Source: Lachnospiraceae bacterium UBA4380
GTDB taxonomy: Bacteria > Bacillota > Clostridia > Lachnospirales > Lachnospiraceae
Length of the DNA: 21,011 bases
Direction of reading: 5' to 3'
Assembly (NCBI GenBank): GCA_002390025.1
Contig: DGRU01000100.1
Location: 1 to 21,011 of the forward strand
The notes beneath the pieces were generated by a model that was not told the DNA's origin, did not search any database, and saw only the letters and a list, made by a program, of their open reading frames with translations. The translations under genes were made by a program, and so were the position numbers. This document shows, one piece after another, positions 6,687 to 12,817 of this stretch (positions within the stretch are counted from its first letter, which is position 1; every line of letters begins with the position of its first letter).

Positions 6687-6735
6687 ACAGGGGCTCGTTT
6701 TCTGCCGCCAAAAGCGGCAGAGAACGGGCCCCTGT
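6687..6735. terminator. Bidirectional terminator between the sugar cassette and the second TA pair
   Basis: A near-perfect 22-bp stem (6687-6708 with 6714-6735) closes a CAAAA loop, followed on the plus strand by TTCCTTCC and on the minus strand by AAAAGT-type sequence. It separates the plus-strand cassette from the convergent PIN toxin gene ending at 6749. Confidence 0.8.
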
Positions 6736-6748
6736 TTCCTTCCTCCAT

Positions 6749-7153
6749 TTACACAAAAACAATGCATTTTTCCTGATAATACGGGAGCAGTGAATCATGT
6801 GTAATAAAAGTCATATTTTCCGCTTTTGCCTGCGAAATCAGCATCCTGTCAAAAGGATCATGGTGCGGCGGAGCACCATCGGCTCTGGTGATCGTCTCTA
6901 AAGCAAATACATGTCTGTCCCGTATCTCGACGGGCAGAAAGCCGGCATCCTGGCAGAAACCGGAAAGATCCTTTCCTGTGAACTGCACATTGTCAGGATG
7001 AATGGCATGTTTGATCGAAACCTCCCAGATGGATACAGAACTGTAGTAAACAATGTTACTCTCATCCAGGATCAGTTCTCTTGCTTTTTCGGGAAGACGA
7101 GGGTCATCATTAAGAGCCCAGATCAGTATGTGCGTATCCAAAAGAATATTCAC
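6749..7153 (-). CDS. PIN-domain ribonuclease toxin (VapC-like)
   Basis: The 134-residue protein has the PIN fold's acidic residues in order: D6 in 'LLDTHILIW', E44 in 'SVSIWEVSIK', and the C-terminal 'HHDPFDRMLISQA' motif with D98 and D101, then the strand 'MTFITHD'. This is the subgroup commonly annotated 'type II TA system VapC family toxin' and paired with Phd-type antitoxins. It would cleave RNA, with the target unknown. Its ATG overlaps the antitoxin stop by 4 bp, as in the first TA pair. It is full length and ends 14 bp from the bidirectional terminator. Confidence 0.9.
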   Translation of the reverse strand: MNILLDTHILIWALNDDPRLPEKARELILDESNIVYYSSVSIWEVSIKHAIHPDNVQFTGKDLSGFCQDAGFLPVEIRDRHVFALETITRADGAPPHHDPFDRMLISQAKAENMTFITHDSLLPYYQEKCIVFV

Positions 7154-7389
7154 AGTGTACCTCCAAACATCCCTGCAATCTCATCGTTATATTGATCCAG
7201 ATCATCAGGGGACTTAAGTTTCCCTTTCGCCACACCGATTCGCTTTGATACGGGGACATCGTTATATAAGACCATCTTGACCACAGGTTTCCCGTATCTG
7301 GCGATGATTATGCGCTCTTCTTTACCTGTTTCTATCAGCCTCACAAGGTTTGACAGGTTCGTTTTGGCCTCCAGTATATTTACCTGCAT
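7150..7389 (-). CDS. Phd/YefM-family antitoxin paired with the PIN toxin
   Basis: A 79-residue product starting MQVNILEAKTNLSNLV, the classic Phd N-terminus ('vni.eAK..ls.Li....'), followed by 'IIIARYGKPVVKMV' and a flexible C-terminal tail with 'DQYNDEIAGMFGG'. The chosen ATG at 7389 has GGAGG 7 nt upstream; an upstream in-frame ATG at 7407 overlaps that site and is unlikely. It should bind the toxin and the operator at 7471-7488. Confidence 0.9.
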   Translation of the reverse strand: MQVNILEAKTNLSNLVRLIETGKEERIIIARYGKPVVKMVLYNDVPVSKRIGVAKGKLKSPDDLDQYNDEIAGMFGGTL

Positions 7390-7470
7390 ACTTACACCTC
7401 CAAACACACTTGCATTTCAGTAAAACAACATATCTGCCAGAGAAATATATTTGTCCGTACTGTTATCAAT

Positions 7471-7488
7471 ATGGTCTGAACTGACCAT
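7471..7488. promoter_or_regulatory. Dyad operator of the PIN toxin-antitoxin operon
   Basis: ATGGTC (7471-7476) and GACCAT (7483-7488) are perfect inverted half-sites separated by six bases, with an extra half-site TTGGTC just to the right. It lies about 12-29 nt downstream of the predicted transcription start, where an antitoxin-toxin complex could block transcription. Confidence 0.55.
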
Positions 7489-7506
7489 GTTGGTCTTCTT
7501 GACTAT

Positions 7507-7534
7507 ATTATAGCAGGCTGAGATTAAATCTCAA
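7507..7534 (-). promoter_or_regulatory. Promoter of the PIN toxin-antitoxin operon
   Basis: On the minus strand TTGAGA (7529-7534) and a perfect TATAAT (7507-7512) are 16 bp apart. A 13-nt palindrome (7520-7532, GAGATT-A-AATCTC) overlaps the -35 and may be a second operator. Confidence 0.7.
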
Positions 7535-7618
7535 GGATTACTCGCTGAATCCATATCTAATTCTTGTAATATCCCGCTTTGCAATGTCATAATTGAATAT
7601 AACTCCTCGAAAAAAGAA

Positions 7619-7639
7619 GGAGACAGAGAACTGTCCCCT
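7619..7639. repeat. REP-like arm, copy 4 (inverted orientation)
   Basis: This is the reverse complement of the 21-nt arm with one C-to-T change. It is followed by a diverged run of GTCTCC-type sequence and stands 38 bp before the radical SAM gene. Confidence 0.8.
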
Positions 7640-7676
7640 GTCTTCTCCTGTCTCCCCCACGTAAGGAATGATTGCT

Positions 7677-8561
7677 ATGCATTTTGTGGACGCAAAGGGA
7701 ATACTCACCGGCAAAGGCGGGTATTATGGCATGAATATATACAGGGGCTGTTCCCATGGATGTATCTATTGCGACAGCAGGAGCAGGTGTTATCAGTTTA
7801 CCCATCCTTTTGAGGATATTGAGGTCAAGCAGAATGCACCGGCACTCCTGGAGGCGGCTCTCAGATCCAAAAGAAAGAAATGTATGATCGGGACCGGCTC
7901 TATGTCCGATCCATACATGCACTGCGAAGAACAGCTCGGGCTGACCAGGAAATGCCTGGAGATCATTCTGCGCTTCGGCTTCGGGGCAACGGTCATCACG
8001 AAATCCGACAGGATTCTGCGGGATATTGACCTGCTTGAGGAAATCAATCGTGAGAGCAGATGTGTGGTCCAGATGACGCTCACGACCTTTGACGATGATC
8101 TGTGCAGAATCCTGGAGCCGAATGTCTGCAATACAAAACGGAGGATTGAGGTCCTGGAAGAGATGCAGAAGCGGGGCATTCCCACGGTAGTCTGGCTGAC
8201 CCCGATTCTGCCCTTTATCAATGATACAGAGGAAAACATCAGGGCAATCCTTGGAGAATGCATTCGAGTGGGCGTGAAGGGGATCATCTGCTTTGACATG
8301 GGGCTGACCCTGAGAGCCGGTGACAGAGAATACTATTATGCGGCATTGGACAGACATTTTCCGGGACTGAAACAGCGGTATATAAGCACCTATGGAAATG
8401 CCTATGAACTGCCTTCTCCCAATGCCGGGGAATTGATGAAGCTGTTTGTAAAAACCTGCCAGGAACACGGCATACTCTGCAGATGGGAGGATTGCTTTCA
8501 ATTTCTGCAGGAATTTCCTGAAAAGTATGAGCAGATGGATTTCTTTGATATACTGGAATAA
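7677..8561 (+). CDS. SPL-like radical SAM protein
   Basis: The 294-residue protein carries the radical-SAM iron-sulfur motif as CSHGCIYC (C25, C29, C32), preceded by 'YYGMNIYRG'. It continues with 'GTGSMSDPYM' and 'ELTRKCLEII'-like segments typical of the spore-photoproduct-lyase-related or 'DNA repair photolyase' class (Rv2578c-like). These proteins bind a 4Fe-4S cluster and SAM; the biological substrate of this subclass is not established. I start at the second ATG (7677), which has AAGGA with 9-nt spacing. The ATG at 7668 touches that box. Photolyase-type DNA repair is only a family label. Exonuclease III lies 390 bp downstream, which is suggestive but not proof of a repair role. Confidence 0.88.
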   Translation: MHFVDAKGILTGKGGYYGMNIYRGCSHGCIYCDSRSRCYQFTHPFEDIEVKQNAPALLEAALRSKRKKCMIGTGSMSDPYMHCEEQLGLTRKCLEIILRFGFGATVITKSDRILRDIDLLEEINRESRCVVQMTLTTFDDDLCRILEPNVCNTKRRIEVLEEMQKRGIPTVVWLTPILPFINDTEENIRAILGECIRVGVKGIICFDMGLTLRAGDREYYYAALDRHFPGLKQRYISTYGNAYELPSPNAGELMKLFVKTCQEHGILCRWEDCFQFLQEFPEKYEQMDFFDILE

Positions 8562-8662
8562 GGATTATAAAAACTCACAATGCCTGTGCACAGGAGTGCT
8601 CCGGCATGCTGAAAAGATAAAAACAGTAATGGATCCGGTTTCGAAGAGAAAGGAGAGATCAT

Positions 8663-8836
8663 ATGCAGACATGGTATTACGTGGTTGTGAGTATTGACGG
8701 CGATTATGCCAACCTTCGCCGCACAGATATAGAATCAGATGATTTGAAACTGGTGGCCCGCGCTCTGCTGCCGGCCGGGATCAACGAGGGAAGCAAACTG
8801 AAATACGAGATGTTTCAGTACGAATTGATCGATTAA
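8663..8836 (+). CDS. 57-residue DUF3006-like small protein
   Basis: An ATG at 8663 with AGGAG 7 nt upstream opens 57 codons ending TAA. The pattern 'SIDGDYANL' (10-18), then 'ALLPAGINEGSKLKYEM' (34-50), follows the layout of DUF3006 proteins ('DR.EGd.Av.....LP...keGd.l'), small beta-barrel-like proteins of unknown role. It is too short to be called by many gene finders. It lies 101 bp after the radical SAM gene and 113 bp before exonuclease III, all in the same direction. The family match is by pattern only. Confidence 0.7.
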   Translation: MQTWYYVVVSIDGDYANLRRTDIESDDLKLVARALLPAGINEGSKLKYEMFQYELID

Positions 8837-8845
8837 CGGCAGCCA

Positions 8846-8874
8846 GGTATTTTCTCTCAGCGGGGAGAGATACC
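8846..8874. other. Hairpin between the DUF3006-like gene and exonuclease III
   Basis: GGTAT...CTCTC (8846-8858) pairs with GGAGAGATACC (8864-8874) with a small T bulge. There is no U-tract, so termination is unlikely; it may shape or protect the mRNA. Confidence 0.4.
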
Positions 8875-8949
8875 GCTTCTATATGTTTATAAGCGACGGA
8901 TAAAGACCTGCAAATGAGAGATGAAGACATTAGGAAGAAGGAGAAAACC

Positions 8950-9780
8950 ATGCTCAAACTAATATCCTGGAATATAGATTCCCTGAATGCGGCGCTGACT
9001 TCCGCGTCTCCCAGAGCGCAGCTTTCCAGAGACGTACTGGATACCCTTAAAAAAGAGGACGCCGACATCATCGCCATTCAGGAAACGAAGCTGCCTGTGA
9101 CGGGCCCGGCCAAAAAACATCTGGAAGCTTTGGCAGAGTATTTCCCCGGCTATGCGGTCGAATGGGTCAGCTCGGAGCCGCCGGCAAGAAAGGGCTATGC
9201 GGGGACCATGATCCTTTACAGGGAAGGTATGAAGGCAGAAAAAATCGTCCCCAGGATCGGAGCCCCCGACACAATGGATGACGAGGGCAGACTCCTTGTC
9301 CTGGAGACGGATGATTTCTATTTTGTGAATGTCTATACACCCAATGCGGGCGACGGGCTCAAGCGGCTGGGCGACCGCCAGGAATGGGATAAACGCTATG
9401 CGGAATATCTCGCGGAGCTGGATCAGAAAAAGCCTGTGATCGCCTGCGGCGACTTCAATGTGGCACACAAGGAAATCGATCTGGCTCATCCCGAAAACAA
9501 TCACATGTCTGCCGGCTTCACAGATGAAGAGAGGGAAGGCTTTACCAACCTGCTGGGCAGGGGCTTTGTCGATACTTTCCGCTATATCCACGGAGATGTC
9601 AAAAGCGTCTATTCCTGGTGGGCACAGAGGATCAAGACCAGCAAGATCAACAACTCCGGATGGAGGATCGATTATTTCCTGGTCAGCGACCGGATCAAGG
9701 ACAGGGTAAAAAAATCCGAGATGATCAGTTCGGGTTCCAGACAGGACCACACGCCGATCCTGATGGAAATCGATCTCTGA
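8950..9780 (+). CDS. xth: Exodeoxyribonuclease III (AP endonuclease, ExoA/XthA family)
   Basis: The 276-residue enzyme has all active-site blocks of the exonuclease III / APE1 family. These are 'SWNIDS' with N8, 'IIAIQETKL' with metal-binding E45, 'YAGTMIL' (83-89), 'NVYTPNAG' with Y129, 'CGDFNVAHKEIDLAHP' with D168 and N170, 'SWWAQRI...GWRIDYFLVS' with D241, and a terminal D266-H267 pair. It cuts DNA at abasic sites and removes nucleotides 3' to 5' in base excision repair. The ATG at 8950 has AAGGAG 6 nt upstream and begins MLKLISWNID, the usual N-terminus; an upstream ATG at 8914 would add 12 unconserved residues. Confidence 0.95.
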   Translation: MLKLISWNIDSLNAALTSASPRAQLSRDVLDTLKKEDADIIAIQETKLPVTGPAKKHLEALAEYFPGYAVEWVSSEPPARKGYAGTMILYREGMKAEKIVPRIGAPDTMDDEGRLLVLETDDFYFVNVYTPNAGDGLKRLGDRQEWDKRYAEYLAELDQKKPVIACGDFNVAHKEIDLAHPENNHMSAGFTDEEREGFTNLLGRGFVDTFRYIHGDVKSVYSWWAQRIKTSKINNSGWRIDYFLVSDRIKDRVKKSEMISSGSRQDHTPILMEIDL

Positions 9781-9854
9781 CACAGGATCTGATGATTGTT
9801 TCTGTTTCACATATTCACGCGTTCACGCCGTTTATGCGGGGGGCTGGCAGCCGG

Positions 9855-9883
9855 TTGACAAAAACGGGATACGGCATTACAAT
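9855..9883 (+). promoter_or_regulatory. Strong sigma-A promoter of the thiamine salvage operon
   Basis: A perfect TTGACA (9855-9860) and TACAAT (9878-9883) are separated by exactly 17 bp. Transcription should begin near 9890, about ten bases before the TPP aptamer. Confidence 0.88.
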
Positions 9884-9900
9884 TGGCTTTAGCAAATAGA

Positions 9901-9995
9901 GTATTAGTGGGGGCTGGGTTTTCCCGGCTGAGACAGCGTAATAGAGCGCTGATACCACAGAACCTGATCCGGGTAATGCCGGCGTAGGAAAATGC
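9901..9995 (+). ncRNA. TPP riboswitch (THI element)
   Basis: The conserved blocks occur in order: GGGGGCTGGG then GGCTGAGA (9926-9933), GATACC (9951-9956), GAACCTGATCCGGGTAATGC (9960-9979) and GGCGTAGGAA (9981-9990). GTATT (9901-9905) can pair with AATGC (9991-9995) as helix P1. The element senses thiamine pyrophosphate. It precedes an intrinsic terminator and the tenA-ThiZXY-type operon, so TPP binding should switch the operon off by transcription termination. Confidence 0.95.
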
Positions 9996-10045
9996 GAGCA
10001 AGAACATAAAAGGAGTTCGGCTGTTGCCGGGCGATTCGCAGATTT

Positions 10046-10077
10046 ACGGCAGGTTCTGAAAAGGACCTGCCGTTTTT
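10046..10077 (+). terminator. Riboswitch-controlled intrinsic terminator
   Basis: An 11-bp stem (10046-10056 with 10063-10073) with loop TGAAAA is followed by TTTTT. It stands 50 bp after the TPP aptamer and 41 bp before the tenA start, the expected place for the expression-platform terminator. Confidence 0.9.
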
Positions 10078-10118
10078 GGCGTGAAACAATATTATTCCCT
10101 GTACAGGAGGTATCGGAT

Positions 10119-10793
10119 ATGGAACAAAAAAAGACCGTTACAAAGCGCTTTCTGGATAGGACATGCGATCTTTGGGATTCGTATCTGGAGCACCCTTTTG
10201 TCAGAGGGATTGCGGACGGAACGCTTGATAAAGAGAAATTTCGTTATTACATGATTCAGGACTATCTGTATCTGATCGATTATGCCAGGGTTTTTGCTCT
10301 CGGAGTAGCCAAGGCAAAAGATCTGGAGGCCATGCGCCTGTTTGCCGGATATGTGAAGCAGATCATGGATGGAGAAATGGATATCCACCGCGGCTATATG
10401 GCCCGTCTCGGCATTGCTCTGGAAGATGCCGAAAAGGCAAAGGCGGCGCTTGACAATCGCTCTTATACCGCTTATATGCTGCAGGTCGGCTACGAGGAAG
10501 GGGCGGCCGCGATTGCGGTTTCAATCCTTTCCTGTGCGCTCAGCTACGAGCATATAGCGAGGAAGATCCTGGATAAAAATCCGGATGCCGACAAGCATCC
10601 TTTTTACGGAGAATGGATCATCGGCTATGCCTGCCCGGAATACCATGATGCCAATGAAGAGTTGATCACGCTGACAGAAAGGCTCTGTGCCGGACTGACG
10701 GAGGAACAGTTGGACCGGCTGGAGGAAATCTTCGTGGTCTGTTCCAGATATGAAATGTCGTTCTGGGACATGGCATGGGAAATGCGGGACTGA
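10119..10793 (+). CDS. tenA: Thiaminase II / aminopyrimidine aminohydrolase (TenA family)
   Basis: The 224-residue all-helical protein has the TenA landmarks: 'FVRGIADGTLDKEKFRYYMIQDYLYL' region (27-52) with D48, C139 in 'ILSCALSYEHIA' as likely nucleophile, 'HPFYGEWIIGY' (160-170), and 'RYEMSFWDMAW' (210-220) with E212. TenA hydrolyses aminomethyl-pyrimidine breakdown products of thiamine to HMP, or cleaves thiamine, allowing pyrimidine salvage. AGGAGG lies 8 nt before the ATG. As first gene behind a TPP riboswitch and ahead of a ThiZXY-type transporter, its role in salvage of imported pyrimidine (formylaminopyrimidine type) is well supported. Confidence 0.94.
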   Translation: MEQKKTVTKRFLDRTCDLWDSYLEHPFVRGIADGTLDKEKFRYYMIQDYLYLIDYARVFALGVAKAKDLEAMRLFAGYVKQIMDGEMDIHRGYMARLGIALEDAEKAKAALDNRSYTAYMLQVGYEEGAAAIAVSILSCALSYEHIARKILDKNPDADKHPFYGEWIIGYACPEYHDANEELITLTERLCAGLTEEQLDRLEEIFVVCSRYEMSFWDMAWEMRD

Positions 10794-10817
10794 TCACAGG
10801 AAGAATAGAAGGAAGAC

Positions 10818-10894
10818 AGAAGAAGGTTAGAAGCAGGCCGGAAGAAGGTCAGAAGAAGACCGGAAGAAGGTCAGAAGAAGGTCAGAAGAAGATG
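10818..10894 (+). repeat. Seven 11-bp purine-rich tandem repeats
   Basis: Seven consecutive 11-nt units with consensus (A/G)GAAGAAGGTC fill 10818-10894 between tenA and the ABC ATPase gene. Units differ at one to three positions. The plus strand is almost purely purine apart from the TC of each unit. No open frame with a ribosome binding site uses it. Confidence 0.85.
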
Positions 10895-10940
10895 GTGCAA
10901 AGGCACATCTTAAGACAGATGCAGAAGGAGTCGCTGGAGA

Positions 10941-11759
10941 ATGCTGGATTTTGAACAGGTGGTTTTTCAATATCCGGTCGAGGATTTTTCGATCATCGAT
11001 CACCTGAGTTTTCATGTGGACAGGGGTGAGTTTGTTTCTATCATAGGTGCTTCCGGGTGCGGCAAGAGTACGATTTTCCGATTGATCAACCGCCTGCTGA
11101 AGCCTGAGAGCGGGACGATCCGGGTTGCCGGGAAGGTTGTTGCAGGTCAGGAAGCCGGCGGCAGCAGTTACGGAAAAGGTTTCGGCGGCAAAAACAGACT
11201 GCGGAACAAGGCGGTCTGCGGATATATGCCGCAGCAGGATCTGTTGTTTCCCTGGCGGACAGTGGAGGAGAACCTCTGCCTGCCCATGGAACTGCAGGGA
11301 GGTATTTCCAAAGAAGAGCAGCACCGGCTTGCCCTAAAAGCACTGGAAGATGTAGGTCTGACCGGGACAGGGGACAAACGCCCGTCCGAGCTGTCGGGCG
11401 GCATGCGCCAGCGGGCAGCCTTTGCACGTACACTCCTTAGCGGATCAGAACTGCTGCTCCTGGACGAACCTTTTTCCGCCCTGGATTACCTGACCCGTAT
11501 TGAAATGAGGGAATGGCTCCTGCGGCAGTGGGAGAGAGAGAGGAAAACAGTACTGTTTATCACGCATGATGTCGAAGAGGCGATCTTTTTGTCCGGAAGG
11601 ATTCTTGTCGCAGAGAGGAGCCCGATCACAAAGCTGACCGCTGTGGAGATTCCGCTGGAACTGCCCCGTACGATCGAGAGCCTGGGCAGGCCGGAGATAC
11701 AGGAGCTGAAAGAAATGCTGATCGGAAAGCTGCGAAACCATAATACAGAGCAGGGGTGA
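10941..11759 (+). CDS. thiZ: ABC transporter ATPase, thiamine-precursor type (ThiZ-like)
   Basis: The 272-residue ATPase has Walker A GASGCGKST (36-44), a Q-loop in 'YMPQQDLLFPW' (95-105), signature LSGGMRQR (151-158), Walker B LLLLDEP (171-177), a D-loop and the switch histidine in 'FITHD' (206-210). It belongs to the nitrate/sulfonate/taurine/thiamine-precursor subfamily. A glycine-rich stretch around 67-90 between Walker A and the Q-loop looks longer than in typical relatives. Start: AAGGAG is 10 nt before the ATG, with a second GGAGA touching it. The gene lies between tenA and the permease gene in the TPP-controlled operon, so it should power uptake of the thiamine pyrimidine precursor. 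Confidence 0.92.
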   Translation: MLDFEQVVFQYPVEDFSIIDHLSFHVDRGEFVSIIGASGCGKSTIFRLINRLLKPESGTIRVAGKVVAGQEAGGSSYGKGFGGKNRLRNKAVCGYMPQQDLLFPWRTVEENLCLPMELQGGISKEEQHRLALKALEDVGLTGTGDKRPSELSGGMRQRAAFARTLLSGSELLLLDEPFSALDYLTRIEMREWLLRQWERERKTVLFITHDVEEAIFLSGRILVAERSPITKLTAVEIPLELPRTIESLGRPEIQELKEMLIGKLRNHNTEQG

Positions 11760-11764
11760 TGCGG

Positions 11765-11853
11765 ATGCCGGAAATACCGGGAATGCGGAAATTCCGGGAA
11801 TGCCGGAAATATCGGAGATGCCGGAAATACCGGAAATACTGGAGATGCCGGAG
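11765..11853 (+). repeat. Ten 9-bp tandem repeats between ATPase and permease genes
   Basis: Ten adjacent units (nine of 9 nt, one of 8 nt) with consensus ATRCCGGAA begin 6 bp after the ATPase stop. The copies are degenerate, and one single-base deletion shifts the phase at 11783-11790. The overlapping open frame gives only low-complexity arginine/proline-rich sequence and is not considered a gene. Confidence 0.85.
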
Positions 11854-11930
11854 AAATCGCCCCCGTAACGGATGTGGAGCCGCGTGCCTGCGGGAAAGAA
11901 AGGACACACTGCATCTGCAGGAGGAATCAA

Positions 11931-12689
11931 ATGAATTCTGACAAAACAAACCGGGCCAATCTGCCCGCTGCAATACTGGTTTTTGCGCTGCTGATCCTGT
12001 GGCAGATGCTGGCGATGGGCATGGATGCAGCCTATATTTTACCCACACCGATCCAGGTGTTGCAGAAACTCTGGGAGCTGCGAGGACCGCTCTTTACCGC
12101 TCACCTTCCCGCTACAATGTCGGTGGTCGCGATCGGACTGATCATTTCTATCGTACTGGGAATGGCGCTGGCAATCCTGATGGACGCAAGTCCTGTCGCG
12201 GAAAAAGCGCTTTACCCGCTGGTGATCGCATCGCAGACGATCCCCACGACAGCACTGGCTCCGCTTTTCGTACTCTGGTTCGGCTATTCGATCTGGAGCA
12301 AGGTCCTTGTCACCGTGCTCATGACCTTTTTCCCTGTGACGATCACAGTATTTGACGGCTTCCGGTCCGTTCGGACGGAAATGAAGGAGTTGATGTTCTG
12401 TATGGGGGCCGATGAGCGGCAGATGTTCATGAAGCTCAAGCTTCCTGCTGTTCTGCCCTTCTTTTTCTCGGCACTCAAAATGGCGGTGCCTCTCTCTGTG
12501 ATCGGTGCGGCAATCGGAGAGTGGCTCGGAGCCCAGAGCGGACTTGGATATTTCAGCCGCCGCATGATGACGCAGCTGGACGGCGCGGGAGTTTTTGCCC
12601 CCATACTGCTTTTGTCGGTTGCCGCGATGCTGCTCACGGCTGTCGTTACATTTTTGGAACGACGCCTTGTCACATGGCGGAATGAATAA
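11931..12689 (+). CDS. thiX: ABC transporter permease, thiamine-precursor type (ThiX-like)
   Basis: The 252-residue membrane protein has about six helices (roughly 12-30, 62-84, 95-116, 122-142, 180-198 and 222-244). It has the binding-protein-dependent permease loop 'FCMGADERQMFMKLKLPAVLP' at about 156-176, where the family has its EAA motif for contact with the ATPase. The ATG at 11931 follows AGGAGG with 6-nt spacing. An upstream in-frame ATG at 11874 adds 19 cysteine- and arginine-rich residues and is rejected. It is part of the tenA operon and should form the channel for the pyrimidine precursor. Confidence 0.92.
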   Translation: MNSDKTNRANLPAAILVFALLILWQMLAMGMDAAYILPTPIQVLQKLWELRGPLFTAHLPATMSVVAIGLIISIVLGMALAILMDASPVAEKALYPLVIASQTIPTTALAPLFVLWFGYSIWSKVLVTVLMTFFPVTITVFDGFRSVRTEMKELMFCMGADERQMFMKLKLPAVLPFFFSALKMAVPLSVIGAAIGEWLGAQSGLGYFSRRMMTQLDGAGVFAPILLLSVAAMLLTAVVTFLERRLVTWRNE

Positions 12690-12728
12690 TGAACCGGCTA
12701 TTCTTTACATATTTGTTTGGGCGCTCAT

Positions 12729-12775
12729 CAAATGTCCGCGAATGCTCGAGAGAGCCCGGCATTTGCGGACATTTG
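12729..12775 (+). other. Long intercistronic hairpin between permease and lipoprotein genes
   Basis: Arms starting at 12729 (CAAATGTCCGC) and ending at 12775 (GCGGACATTTG) form a stem of about 17 bp with one mismatch. No U-tract follows. Such hairpins before a binding-protein gene often protect mRNA and allow higher binding-protein expression; here that is inferred from position. Confidence 0.65.
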
Positions 12776-12817
12776 ACCAGCTGTTTATTCATAACTAAAT
12801 CCAGGAGGAATATGACT

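Noticed and set aside
10818..11853. CRISPR array suggested by the tandem repeats
   Set aside because: Units are 9-11 bp and directly adjacent with no spacers, and no cas gene is present.
11756..11941. A 61-codon frame across the 9-bp repeats
   Set aside because: Its low-complexity product is only the translated repeat, it has no ribosome binding site, and it overlaps the permease start.
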